From Entomortierella parvispora (taxonomy: Eukaryota > Mortierellomycota > Mortierellomycetes > Mortierellales > Mortierellaceae), in contig OY752144.1 of assembly GCA_963573315.1 (NCBI GenBank), positions 1,730,501 to 1,794,500 of the forward strand: a stretch of DNA of 64,000 nt, in the 5' to 3' direction. Shown here one piece after another: positions 41,585-52,926 of this stretch. The notes under the pieces are model-generated. The model saw nothing but the letters and a program-made list of their open reading frames with translations. It ran no database searches and had not been told where the DNA came from. Position numbers and translations under genes: made by a program. Every line of letters begins with the position of its first letter. Position 1 is the first letter of the stretch.

Positions 41585-42523
41585 GCGGCGGTGCTTTTGC
41601 GTAAGGTAATGAGTTGGTTGGATTGCGTGGGGAGGAGCGAGCTGCTACCAACACGTTTGCTTCTTCTTCTTCTAACGTTTCTCCATGGATAGGGTCAGGG
41701 GGTTCATGGCTTGGAGTAGTTCCATGGTCCCCTTCTAAAAATCCATCTCAACCTCAACGTATCCAAAGTAGTAACAGCGAACGTTGAAGTCTTCCACGCC
41801 AATACCGTTGTCAATCATGGACTCAACCAACAGAGTCTGGTTTGTCTTCGGAGCAGGACAGTCTCGTGCTAAATGCCCTGTCTGCTGACAATTGTAGCAT
41901 TGTCTAACCTCCGGGGCACTCTTCTCGCCAGAGTATCGAGTGGTGGGAGGCCCGGCGGGCCTAGGGATGGATCGATTACCCTTGCTGATAAGAATCTTCA
42001 TGCGTTCCATTTCTCGAGAGAGGTGATCAAACTCGTCCTTGGATACAGAGTTCTTCAGGTCGGTCTTATCCTTGTTGGTAGTTGTCGAGGTAGTACCAGC
42101 CCTGGAGGTTGTGACAGTCGTGGATTTGGTCCCGGTCGTCTTTCTATCATCGGTGGGAGTCTTCTTAATGGAGCTGCTAGCTTCGGCTTCATCCTCGTCT
42201 TCGGGTGATTCTTCCTCATCGCTTGATTCGTCCGATTTGTCATCATGGCGGGCTAAATACAGCTCGTACATCTTGAGGGCACATTTATCGGCCTGGGCCA
42301 TCATCCAATCTAGGTTGTCCCCGTGGTGAATCCTCCTGGCGATGTCCGGTAAGAAGAGATTCTTGAGATAAGCCCTTCGAACGCCTGCCTCGTCATATAC
42401 CCCTTGTCCTTGAAGTGTTGCCTCCAGATATTGGCGGTTCAGGATAGAGAAGCGGTTGTTAAATGCTTTCACTGATTCCTTCTTGGTTTGTTTGCACTTG
42501 TCTAGCAAGACTAGGGAACCCGA
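41585..42523 (-). pseudogene. B0 remnant: pol start and gag 3' half
   Basis: Minus-strand B sequence covering the pol N-terminus and gag from the RNA-binding knuckle back to about residue 226 (frame 41735-42508). It is cut at CCGA (42520-42523) directly against an LTR, where B1 has another 809 bp of gag and leader. It has no start codon of its own and is non-functional. Confidence 0.9.
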
Positions 42524-42983
42524 TGTGATGTTGTCTAATGTAAGTATAGTCTAAGGTCAGCAATGAGCTGGAAGCGAAATTGATAACGAGAAGGAAGATG
42601 ACTAACAGAAATCGTCGCTTACAGTTGATAGGGACTTTGCTCTCAGGGCCACAGGGAATCAGGCACAACGCTGTTGTATGATCAGATACAGTCTCAAGGA
42701 GATAGTACTGGAGATAAACAGGAAGGAGAGAGAGTCAGCAAAGGGATCAAAAGATAAGTAGAACGAACTGGATGAAAACCAAGGACCACATACCGAAGAG
42801 CAGGCAGGTCCTAACGGGATCCAAACAGGAGAACAAAGACTACAAGGCTAAGAGCACGACGGCGACTATACTATACTAATAACAACACAGGGGATGGGAT
42901 GGGATCTAGTCAGTAAAGCAAGGCAAAGGAGATTCTATCTGGGAAAGGGGACAAGGTCGCCTAACTGAGGGTTCAGAGGAGAC

Positions 42984-43434
42984 TGTCACGAAACGTCGCA
43001 GACTCAGATCGTACGAAGTACGCGTCTCTTGTACCTCTGGTCTAGGATCGCGAACCTAGGATCTGTATCCGCACTCATTGGCTTGTCATCTGATCTCCGA
43101 CAAGTACCCCTGGCGTCCAGGTTCTGGACCTAGGGCTATAGCTACCCTTAGTACGTATCTCTCAGCCGCACCTATCAGGACCTCCATCTCATTCTCCTTC
43201 ATCTATGTTGCCATCCCGGACCCTACTCATAGGTCCGGCTTATGATTAGTACCTGCTCGGATATGTATCCTACTCTTCCGTGTCATCTCTGACTCAACGC
43301 AGGCCTGGTCCAGGCCTTCATCTCTCTCTAGTATATAAACCCCTCTGTCCTCTTGCTTTGTTCCTCAGTCTGCAATTCACAATAAACCACACCTTTCCTT
43401 CACCTTCTTGTTCCTGCCTTGTCTGACCGTGACA
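42984..43434 (+). repeat. A2 5' LTR
   Basis: 451 bp. Markers GTCATCTGATC, GACAAG, CTGCTCGG and CCTGGTCCAGG put it in the same subfamily as A3. Confidence 0.95.
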
Positions 43435-43671
43435 TTGCAGACTCAACACATCCTGCCTTCTCGCTTTCCTTCCAGACACACTCCTCCACTCTTGCTGCTT
43501 CCATTTTGCAGCAACTCCCTTTTAGTAATAGTTCACCTGTCCCAGGGTTACTGTCCGCAATCCACCGTCCGGGGTCATTCGCGTCGATAAAAGTAAACTG
43601 GTCGACTTCTTGTTTCTCCACCGTTCTTTAAAAAAGCCTCGTCCACTTGTTCCCTCTCCGTTTTCGCTACC

Positions 43672-44789
43672 ATGGACCACAACCAACACGACCAGCAGGG
43701 TATCTACACCCTGCACCACATCGCCGAGCAAGCTGAGAACTCAGACGTTAATCCCCAAGTTGTCCTCCAGCATCTGCAAGCTACCATGCAACAGGTAGAA
43801 GTTCTGCAACAGCAGACGACTGCCATGGCCGAGGCCACATCGAGCACTTCGTCCGCCTCTGTTGTCCAAGAGGCTATCCAGACCCTCGCCGAGAACCAAA
43901 CCCGCCAACAAGAATATCAACTCCAAGTCCAAGAGATCCTTGCCCAATTGGCTCAGCGTGGTCTCAACGTTCCAGTCCCGAACGCCCTCACGACCAAGTT
44001 CAAGGGTGATCCCAATGGCATGTCGCTGAACCAGTTCATGTCGCAACTCAACACCGTGTTCTCGAGACATCCCAGATCTTTCAGAACTGACGTCGACAAG
44101 ATTAATCTGGCCTTACAGTCAATGGAAGGCCTTCCCGCAGAGTTCTTTGCCCCGTACGTCATCGGCCGCGCCCAAGATACCGAAGGTTACTTGAACTCTT
44201 TGCCGACCTCCTCAACGACCTCTATGGTAACCACCTTCACGCCGATGATATCAACAATCGACTCATCCGTCTCCGCCAGAACGGCACAGTCTCGGAGTAC
44301 ATCGCCAAGTTCCAGCCTCTAGCCTCTCAATCCGGTTGGAACGAGGTTGCTCTTCTTGCCCGTTTCAAGGATGGTCTGTCATCCGATGTCAAATCCCTGT
44401 TGACAGCTCAGATGCACAACCTCAAGACCCTCCGTGACGCCCAGGCTGCTGCCTCCACTGCGTACCAAAACCATGTCTCGCGTGCGCGCGATCAGCGTTT
44501 TGGCACTCGAGCTCACCACTCGAACAACTCTTGGTCCCGAAGATCCACTACCCCAGCCGCGACCTCCTCTGCCGCTGCCTCCTCCTCAACTGATATGGAT
44601 CTTGATACTGTGCGTGTCAAGCACATCACCGCTGAAGAGAAACAACGTCGTCGCGACAACAAGCTTTGTCTTTACTGTGGTGGAAAGAATCACTTTGCTG
44701 GTGATTGTCCTGTCAAGAAAGCCCGCCTTGCAGCTGTTTCCGTCGAAGGTGTGTCTTTCGAATTTGATTCGGAAAACGAGTCGGCCTAG
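43672..44789 (+). pseudogene. A2 gag, frameshifted
   Basis: Same start and sequence as A1 gag, but 10 bp are missing near 44194 (ACTTG then AACTC), so the frame shifts after residue 174. The original frame resumes from about 44400 to the stop and includes the CCHC knuckle. The leader upstream has also lost two blocks between CGTTCTT and CCTCGTCC (43623-43639). Confidence 0.92.
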
Positions 44790-47700
44790 ATCCTACCGAG
44801 GATTGGATCTTAGGCCACGTCCTCGCTACGCCTACCCCTCCGGGCCAGCCCGCACTTCCTCGTTACTGTCTCCTCATTCCTATTACCGTTCACCTTCCTG
44901 ACCGACCCCCTGTCAAGACCAATGCTCTCCTCGATTCGGGCGCACAAAAATCCTTTGTTGACGCCGCATTTATCAAAAAATTATCTCTACCAACCTCGGA
45001 ACTCAATCACCCTGTCCGTTTACATATGGCGGATGGCTCCCCAAGCACCTCGGGCCCCGTCACCAAGACCTGTCCTTTGAGTTTCACTATCTCAGACTCC
45101 CATCATGAGACCCTCAATTGCCACGTCACTTCTCTTCAGACCCATGCTGTTATCCTTGGAATTGACTGGTTACACATCCACAACCCTCATATCCATTGGA
45201 AAAAGCACCTAGTTTCTTTTCGTGATGAACACTGCAATAAACGTTGCCTTTCTCATTACTCTCCTGATTTATCTATTGAAAATCTTGATCTTGATCTTGA
45301 CTCTATTGATGTAGAGTCTTCTGACCTTTCTGTTGATGACTTGTACTCGTTACAACTCGTTTCTTTGTTCTGCCGCGATCTTGAAGCGATCCGCGAGCAC
45401 TCTGACCCCTCTCTGTCCTTGAATTCTGTTGATGAAAAACCTGTCCCTGTCCTGCCTCCGGAGTACGCTGACTTTGCTGCTCTCTTCAAAGACCGCGCGA
45501 TTGGCACTCTGCCGCCTCATCGCTCTTTTGACCACTCCATCGTTCTTGAGCCGGATGCCACCGCTCCCTTTGGTCCTCTGTATAACTTATCTGAAAAGGA
45601 GCTTGAAGCTCTTCGAGAATTCCTTGATGACAATCTGAAAAAGGGTTTTATCCGCCACTCTGAATCCCCTGCCGGGGCTCCTGTCCTCTTTGTACCCAAG
45701 AAAAACAAAGAACTCCGTATGTGTGTCGACTATCGCGCGCTGAACAAGTTGACCATCAAGAACCGCTGCCCTTTACCGCTCATTGCAGAAACCTTGGAAC
45801 GCCTCCGCTCCGCCAAGATTTTTACGAAATTGGACCTGAAGGGTGCATATAATTTAATTCGTATCGCCGAAGGAGACGAGTGGAAGACGGCGTTTAGGTC
45901 ATTTCGAGTTTTTGGTCATGCCCTTTGGTCTTTGCAACGCACCCGCTACGTTCCAAGCTTTCCTCAATGACGTCCTCCGTGAGTGCTTGGACACGGTCGT
46001 GGTCATCTATTTGGATGACATCCTAATCTACTCTCAAGACAAGGCAACTCACACCGCCGATGTACGCCGTGTCCTGCAACTCTTGTCCGATGCCCAACTT
46101 CAAGTTAACCTCGAGAAGTGCGAATTCGGCGTCGAAAAAGTCGAATTCTTAGGTTACATCATCTCACCCGATGGTGTCTCCATGGATCCCGCCAAGGTTG
46201 AGGTGATCACCTCTTGGGCTGTCCCTACCTGCGTCCGCGACATCCAAGTCTTCCTTGGGTTTGCCAACTTTTATCGCCGCTTTATCAAGAAGTTTTCCAA
46301 GCTGGTGGGACCAATGACGCGCTTCCTCAAGAAAGGCGTCCCGTTCAAGTGGGATCCCGCCGCCCAAACCGCTTTTGATGCCCTCAAGCTCGCGTTTAGC
46401 TCTGAACCAATGCTGGTTCACTTTGATCCTTCCCGTCCTTGTGTCTTGGAACCAGACGCTTCCAAGTTCGCCCTCGGCAATGTGTGCAGCCAGCCCGATG
46501 ATAGTGGTGTGCTCCATCCTGTCGCTTTCTATTCTCGTTCGCTGACGCCACCGGAGCGCAATTATCATATCCATGATACCGAATTATTGGCTGTCATCGA
46601 GGGTCTGGAACATTGGCGCCACTATTTTGTTTACTCTGAACACCCTGCTCTTGTCCTTACAGACCACAAGAACCTAGAGTACTTTTCTGAGAAGCGTGCT
46701 CTAAGTGAACGCCAAATCCGCTATGCCGAACGACTGTCCAAGTTCAAGGTTGTTCTTGCCTACCGCCCTGGTGTCCACAATGGCGCCGCTGACGCTCTCT
46801 CCCGTATGTACACTCCTGAGGAGGGGGAAGGTCCAGTGCACGACGCCATCTTGCCGATGCCCATTTCGCTTAGCTCATTCACAGTCGCAGCAATTGACGA
46901 AGTACTCCGGGTTGGCAACGCTGAAGACCTTGTCAATCGTATCAAACAAAGGTATCAAGACGATGATGCCGTCATGGAGATCTTGGATCAGTCACGCGAT
47001 AATCCCGAGACCAACCCTGAGTACCGCTTCGAGGATGGAGTCCTGTTCTTCAACGGTCGGATTGTGGTCCCTGATGATAAGGCTCTGCAACGAGATATTC
47101 TCTCCACCTGTCACGATGATCCGGCTGCTGGACATGGTGGAATTGCGAAGACCTTTGAACTGGTCAGTCGCACTTATCACTGGCCACGTATGAGAGACTT
47201 TATCAAGTCTTTTGTGTTGACCTGTGACGCTTGCCAACGGAACAAGACTTCTCACCACAAGCCCTTTGGACTCCTTCAGTCTCTGCCGATCCCTGAGAGC
47301 CCTTGGTCTTCGATATCAATGGACTTTATTGTTCAACTACCTGACTCCAAAGGTTATACTGCTATATTGGTGGTCGTGGATCGCCTCACAAAAATGGCAC
47401 ACTTCATTCCAACCACCGACGATGTCAACGCAAGTGACACTTTGGATCTGTTCCTGTCCCGAGTTTTTGCCTACCATGGCCTGCCAGATGACATCGTATC
47501 GGACCGAGGCTCTGTCTTCACCTCTACGTTCATGCAGTCTGCGATGGAAGCGCTGGGGATCACCCAGAATCTGTCAACGGCCTATCACCCGCAGACCGAT
47601 GGACAGACTGAACGTACGAATGCCACTCTGGAACAATACCTCCGCTGTTTCACAAGCTACCAACAAGACGATTGGAGCAATCATTTACCCATGGCCGAGC

Positions 47701-48363
47701 TCTGCTACAACAATTCCGTGCAAGCAACCACAAAACAAACTCCGTTCTTTGCTCACCAAGGATACCACCCCCGCTTCAGTGTGAAGGTCCCTCGAGTTGC
47801 AGTCAGTAGCCCCTTCGCCAAGGACCGCCTCCAAGAGTTGAAGCGTCTCCAAGAAGACTTGCAGTTCCACATCAAGTCGGCACAAGAGAACCAAGAGCGC
47901 CACTACAACAAGCGCTTTACCCCTCAGCCGAACTTCGCTATAGGAGACCTCGTCATGTTGAAACGTAACAATATCAAGACTACCCGACCTTCGAACAAGT
48001 TGGATGTTAAGAACCTGGGTCCATTCAAGATCACCGAAGTAGTCAACTCTCGCTCGGTCCGCCTTCAGCTCCCGACCACTATGGCCCGTCTCCATCCTGT
48101 TTTCCATGTCTCTCTTCTGGAGCCCTACCGCGCCAACACAATACCCGGTCGTGTAGCACCTCCGCCTCCTACCATCGAGATTGACGGCAATGAGGAGTTT
48201 GAAGTTGAAGAAATCTGGGACTCTCAAGTTCAAGGGTTATAAAGATCCGGAATGGCAGCCTGCAGCCAACGCTGAGAATTCACCAGAGCATGTCGCCCGT
48301 TTCCACTCTCGCTTCCCGCTCAAGCCAGGTCCACCCCCAGTCACTCGCGGAGCTCGCTCCTAG
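44768..48363 (+). pseudogene. A2 pol, frameshifted, chromodomain truncated
   Basis: Protease and the first RT blocks are in one frame up to about 45898, where 11 bp are missing (GTTTAGG then TCATTTCG). RT from FGLCNAPATF, RNase H, and integrase (HHCC, then DFIVQL, SDRGS and TDGQTERTN) continue in a second frame to 48242. Near 48230 a further deletion joins GACTCT to CAAGTTCAAGGG and removes the first strand of the chromodomain, shifting the frame. The old C-terminus ([10 protein letters not shown]) survives to a TAG at 48361. Not functional. Confidence 0.92.
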
Positions 48364-48372
48364 GGGGAGGAT

Positions 48373-48823
48373 TGTCACGAAACGTCGCAGACTCAGATCG
48401 TACGAAGTACGCGTCTCTTGTACCTCTGGTCTAGGATCGCGAACCTAGGATCTGTATCCGCACTCATTGGCTTGTCCTCTGATCTCCGACGAGTACCCCT
48501 GCCGTCCAGGTTCTGGACCTAGGGCTATAGCTACCCTTAGTACGTATCTCTCAGCCGCACCTATCAGGACCTCCATCTCGTTCTCCTTCATCTATGTTGC
48601 CATCCCGGACCCTACTCATAGGTCCGGCTTATGATTAGTACCTGCTCGGATATGTATCCTACTCTTCCGTGTCATCTCTGACTCAACGCAGGCCTGGTCC
48701 AGGCCTTCATCTCTCTCTAGTATATAAACCCCTCTGTCCTCTTGCTTTGTTCCTCAGTCTGCAATTCACAATAAACCACACCTTTCCTTCACCTTCTTGT
48801 TCCTGCCTTGTCTGACCGTGACA
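48373..48823 (+). repeat. A2 3' LTR
   Basis: 451 bp, preceded by the polypurine tract AGGGGGAGGAT. Its first part has A1-type markers (GTCCTCTGATC, GACGAG) and its second part A3-type markers (CTGCTCGG, CTTCCG, CCTGGTCCAGG), so it is a mosaic. Confidence 0.95.
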
Positions 48824-49410
48824 GAGACTCCGAGATATAACGAGGAGGATGGTTGGTCCCCAAGCACCAATGAAGGCCTCAGGGTGGGTTGCCAAGATCA
48901 TAACAGGTCCACTCAGAAGAGATATGACATCGTAAGTATACCTCGCAAATGGCCAATTGATATCGGATAGGCGAGGGTCCAGGTGATCCTACGGAGCGAT
49001 CGGAGGGCGGTGCAGGACTTGATCAAGGAGGCTGGCACACGGATGGATATGCTGCTAGAGTGGGCAGGGAGGATCAAGGGAACACAAAAGGTCTGGGGGA
49101 TATCCAGGGAACAGTCAAGGCCCAGGGATTCGTATATTGCAACGGCGTCCAAAGGCTGATGGGGTTGAATATTGCAGCAACGCCAAGGGTAACTGCGAGA
49201 CAGATATGAGCAGAAGGGAGGTGTTCTGGTGATCAACAAGGTACAGGAGGGAATCGTAAGGGGAAAAGGCAACCAGGAGCAAAGTGGACTTTGCTCCCTT
49301 TTTTATAGAAAACAGAAAACAGGAACAAAAATAAAAAAATAACTAAATACTAAAAATAACTCTCTCTATCTCGCTCGCGTGGATCTGGGACCTGGATCCA
49401 CTACACCACA

Positions 49411-51446
49411 CCGCCCAAACCGCTTTTGATGCCCTCAAGCTCGCGTTTAGCTCTGAACCAATGCTGGTTCACTTTGATCCTTCCCGTCCTTGTGTCTTGG
49501 AACCAGATGCTTCCAAGTTTGCCCTCGGCAATGTGTGCAGCCAGCCTGATGATGATGGTATGCTCCATCCTGTCGCTTTCTATTCTCGTTCGCTGACGCC
49601 GCCGGAGCGCAATTATCATATCCATGATACCGAATTATTGGCTGTCATCGAGGGTCTGGAACATTGGCGCCACTATTTTGTTTACTCTGAACACCCTGCT
49701 CTTGTCCTTACAGACCACAAGAACCTAGAGTACTTTTCTGAGAAGCGTGCTCTGAGTGAACGCCAAATCCGCTATGCCGAACGACTGTCCAAGTTCAAGG
49801 TTGTTCCTGCCTACCGCCCTGGTGTCCACAATGGCGCCGCTGACGCTCTCTCCCGCATGTACACTCCTGAAGAGGGGGAAGGTCCAGTGCACGACGCCAT
49901 CTTGCCGATGCCCATTTCGCTTAGCTCATTCACAGTCGCAGCAATTGACGAAGTACTCCGGGTTGGCAACGCTGAAGACCTTGTCAATCGTATCAAAGAA
50001 GGGTATCAAGATGATGACACCGTCATGGAGATCTTGGATCAGTCACGCGATAATCCCGAGACCAACCCTGAGTACCGCTTCGAGGATGGAGTCCTGTTCT
50101 TCAACGGTCGGATTGTGGTCCCTGATGATAAGGCTCTGCAACGAGATATTCTCTCCACCTGTCACGACGATCCTGCTGCTGGACATGGTGGAATTGCAAA
50201 GACATTTGAACTGGTCAGCCGCACGTATCACTGGCCACGGATGAGAGACTTTGTCAAGTCCTTCGTGTTAACCTGTGACGCCTGCCAACGGAACAAGACT
50301 TCTCACCACAGGCCCTTTGGACTCCTTCAGTCTCTGCCGATCCCTGAGAGCCCTTGGTCTTCGATATCAATGGATTTTATTGTTCAACTACCTGACTCCA
50401 AAGGTTACACTGCTATCTTGGTGGTCGTGGATCGCCTCACAAAAATGGCACACTTCATTCCAACCACCGACGATGTCAACGCAAGTGACACTTTGGATCT
50501 GTTCCTGTCCCGAGTTTTTGCCTACCATGGCCTGCCAGATGACATCGTATAGGACCGAGGCTCTGTATTCACCTCTACGTTCATGCAGTCTGCGATGGAA
50601 GCGCTGGGGATCACCCAGAATCTGTCAACGGCCTATCACCCACAGACCGATGGACAGACTGAACGTACGAATGCCACTCTGGAACAATACCTCCGCTGTT
50701 TCACAAGCTACCAACAAGACGATTGGAGCAATCATTTACCCATGGCCGAGCTCTGCTACAACAATTCCGTGCAAGCAACCACAAAACAAACTCCGTTCTT
50801 TGCTCACCAAGGATACCACCCCCGCTTCAGTGTGAAGGTCCCTCGAGTTGCAGTCAGTAGCCCCTTCGCCAAGGACCGCCTCCAGGAGTTGAAGCGTATC
50901 CAAGAAGACTTGCAGTTCCATATCAAGTCGGCACTAGAGAACCAAGAGCGCCACTACAACAAGCGCTTTACCCCTCAGCCGAACTTCGCTATAGGAGACC
51001 TCGTCATGTTGAAACCTAACAATATCAAGACCACCCGACCCTCAAACAAGTTGGATGTTAAGAACCTGGGTCCGTTCAAGATCACCGAAGTAGTCAACTC
51101 TCGATCGGTCCGCCTTCAGCTCCCGACCACTATGGCCCGTCTTCATCCTGTTTTCCATGTCTCTCTTTTGGAGCCCTACCGCGCCAACACAATACCCGGT
51201 CGCGTAGCACCTCCGCCTCCTACCATCGAGATTGACGGCAATGAGGAGTTTGAAGTTGAAGAAATCTGGGACTCTAAATTCCGTGGAAAGCAACTTTGGT
51301 ATTTGATCAAGTTCAAGGGTTATAAAGATCCGGAATGGCAGCCCGCAGCCAACGCTGAGAATTCACCAGAGCATGTCGCCCGTTTCCACTCTCGCTTCCC
51401 GCTCAAGCCAGGTCCACCCCCAGTCACTCGCGGAGCTCGCTCCTAG
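49411..51446 (+). pseudogene. A1 pol, 3' part: RNase H, integrase, chromodomain, with a nonsense codon
   Basis: It continues pol after B0. RNase H (LEPDASKFALG, TDHKNLEYF), HHCC (GHGGI..CDACQR) and the integrase core follow. At 50550 TCG has become TAG, directly before the second catalytic Asp (DRGSVF), ending the protein. Downstream the frame is open again with TDGQTERTN, the GPFKI/V region and a complete chromodomain ([22 protein letters not shown], about 51246-51400) to the TAG at 51444. It shows what A2 has lost. Confidence 0.92.
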
Positions 51447-51455
51447 GGGGAGGAT

Positions 51456-51907
51456 TGTCACGAAACGTCGCAGACTCAGATCGTACGAAGTACGCGTCTC
51501 TTGTACCTCTGGTCTAGGATCGCGAACCTAGGATCTGTATCCGCACTCATTGGCTTGTCCTCTGATCTCCGACGAGTACCCCTGGCGTCCAGGTTCTGGA
51601 CCTAGGGCTATAGCTACCCTTAGTACGTATCTCTCAGCCGCACCTATCAGGACCTCCATCTCGTTCTCCTTCATCTATGTTGCCATCCCGGACCCTACTC
51701 ATAGGTCCGGCTTATGATTAGTACCTGCCCGGATATGTATCCTACTCTTTCGTGTCATCTCTGACTCAACGCAGGCCTGGGTCCAGGCCTTCATCACTCT
51801 CTAGTATATAAACCCCCCTGTCCTCTTGCTTTGTTCCTCAGTCTGCAATTCACAATAAACCACACCTTTCCTTCACCTTCTTGTTCCTGCCTTGTCTGAC
51901 CGTGACA
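51456..51907 (+). repeat. A1 3' LTR
   Basis: 452 bp, preceded by AGGGGGAGGAT. It differs from the 5' LTR at least at AACGCAGG/AACGTAGG and CCCCCCTG/CCCCTCTG. The right flank is element D, unrelated to the left flank. Confidence 0.95.
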
Positions 51908-52146
51908 AAGGGGCCATCCCACTTCGGGTCTAAAGCAGCTGAAGTCTCTTCGTCTTTGACCATGACGAAAGAACCAGGAGTAAATTCAGTTAAGCGGTGT
52001 GCTTTGTTGAAGGCATTAATCATTTTCTGCTGTGTCGCCTTTGCTTTGGCAGAGATAGCAGGAAAAACAAGATTGGTCATGTATTTTAGTCGTTCGTCAA
52101 GCTGCTTCTCAGTCATGAGGCGAGATTTAACTTTACGGAAATCAAG
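51908..52146 (-). pseudogene. Element D: integrase C-terminal fragment of a C-like Ty3/Gypsy element
   Basis: On the minus strand about 80 residues read without interruption (RLMTEKQLDERLKYMTNLVF, then FNKAHRLTEFTPGSFVMVKD and DPKWDGPFVTV). This matches the region after the integrase core of element C (ERLQYMTEVVFPAI, then GPYTVV), so D is from the same clade but clearly diverged. It is cut by an A LTR on one side and by E on the other. Confidence 0.8.
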
Positions 52147-52454
52147 GAGACCAGAATATGATCTTCCATAGGCGAGTCCTCAAGATTCGTATAATCGTAG
52201 GGAAACTAGAGATGGCAAAGATAGATAACAATCAGAGGGAATATGGAGATCGGCAACAAATTTTTAAAAAAAGATGTATCGGATGGAATTGCCGACAAAA
52301 GATAATATGTTTGGGTTCTTTCTCGAGATCTATGGGAGTTTTCTATGCCACGATATTCAGAGGGAATTTGGAGGGAGTAACTCCGCTCCTGGCGAGGGGA
52401 TTCTCAAATATCGGCTGCACTTTGCGTGTTTCTTTTTCCAAACAATGCGTGGGA
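52147..52454 (+). repeat. E left terminal inverted repeat
   Basis: 308 bp, inverted match to 55991-56298, ending at CAATGCGTGGGA. The only difference seen is CTTTGCGTG here versus CTTTGTGTG in the other copy. An ORF of about 100 codons appears in both copies but is a by-product of the repeat. Confidence 0.93.
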
Positions 52455-52510
52455 AAATGTGTTAGTAAACTAACGCAAATATTGATTTGTTTCACGAAGT
52501 TGCGTGCGTT

Positions 52511-52804
52511 TTAAAAATATATCGACATTACAATCCTTGTAGACGTGACACCTTTTTCGTGAGTTTGGGTTATCTTGCGTTCGATGACAGCCATATTTGC
52601 CATTTCTGTTTCCAATTCCAGGATTCTATCCTCCAGTTCCTGAATATGTTTGTTGCGTTGGGATATCTGGGGTTTATTGGCATGATATCTGTCTCTGGAA
52701 TCCGCACGTCTGCAGTCCTTACACACGGTTTTGCACGACTTGTAATACTCATCTGCGGGTTTTGTTTCCTCGCATGTATAGCACGTTCTTTCTTTACGTC
52801 CCAT
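52511..52804 (-). CDS. E ORF1: small zinc-ribbon and coiled-coil protein
   Basis: 97 residues from ATG at 52804 (MGRKERTCYTCEE..). Two Cys pairs, CYTC and CKDC, spaced as in zinc ribbons of the CxxCxxxKxxxxFxx..CxxC type, precede a basic segment and a heptad-like helix (HIQELEDRILELETEMANMA). Such ribbons often sit in front of HNH nucleases, but no nuclease is seen here. It could be a DNA-binding or oligomerising partner of the transposase. A run of 11 A/T separates it from the divergent Rep-like gene, so both may share one promoter. Confidence 0.6.
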   Translation of the reverse strand: MGRKERTCYTCEETKPADEYYKSCKTVCKDCRRADSRDRYHANKPQISQRNKHIQELEDRILELETEMANMAVIERKITQTHEKGVTSTRIVMSIYF

Positions 52805-52926
52805 CTTTGTAAATACTTTTTTTTTTTCATCAGGGAGAGCACGAGGAAGTTCACTGTCGTCATACAGTCGTGGATTTTGATGAGTGTTTACAGGATAAAA
52901 CTGGATGGCATACACGAACTGCTGTA

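Larger units (their letters stand above)
42984..48823 (+). mobile_element. Element A2: defective family A copy inside a B LTR
   Basis: 5840 bp with both LTRs and a perfect 5-bp duplication GAGAC (42979-42983, 48824-48828). Internal deletions in the leader, gag, RT and chromodomain kill it. The two LTRs differ in subfamily markers. Confidence 0.95.
11302..49410 (-). mobile_element. Element B0: Ty3/Gypsy element inserted in A1, itself broken by B1, B2 and A2
   Basis: Minus-oriented. Its 3' LTR is 11302-12343 and its 5' LTR is 42524-49410 (split by A2). A 4-bp duplication CCGC flanks it (11298-11301, 49411-49414). Internal pieces are 12344-12996 (3' pol), 23204-26968 (pol) and 41585-42523 (start of pol and 3' gag). 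Missing are 187 bp of the pol start (at the B2 site) and about 809 bp of gag plus leader (next to the 5' LTR). Its pol carries the same two RT deletions as B2. Confidence 0.85.
42524..49410 (-). repeat. B0 5' LTR, split by element A2
   Basis: The halves 42524-42983 and 48824-49410 make one B LTR once A2 and one GAGAC copy are removed. The right end abuts CCGC of A1 pol; the left end abuts truncated gag rather than the leader, so this LTR is probably a recombinant of two LTRs. Confidence 0.9.
7823..51907 (+). mobile_element. Element A1: chromodomain Ty3/Gypsy retrotransposon, split by 38 kb of nested insertions
   Basis: The left part (7823-11301) has the LTR, gag and pol down to the RT/RNase H border. 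The right part (49411-51907) resumes at exactly the next base of pol and ends with the 3' LTR. The CCGC at 11298-11301 is repeated at 49411-49414 as the duplication made by B0. The order gag, protease, RT, RNase H, integrase, chromodomain is that of chromoviruses. Outer flanks do not match (ATTAA on the left, AAGGG on the right), so one end has been exchanged by recombination. The copy is dead: TAG at 50550, a 33-bp deletion near 10334, and the nested load. Confidence 0.9.

Noticed and set aside
7823-51907. RIP-type (C-to-T) mutation of the repeats
   Set aside because: Copies are nearly identical and differ mainly by short deletions; long ORFs survive without the TAA/TAG load that RIP produces.
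52158-52514. 118-codon ORF inside the E terminal repeat, also present at the other end
   Set aside because: Conservation is explained by the inverted repeat itself; it has no start context or recognisable motifs, and the ends differ after the repeat stops.
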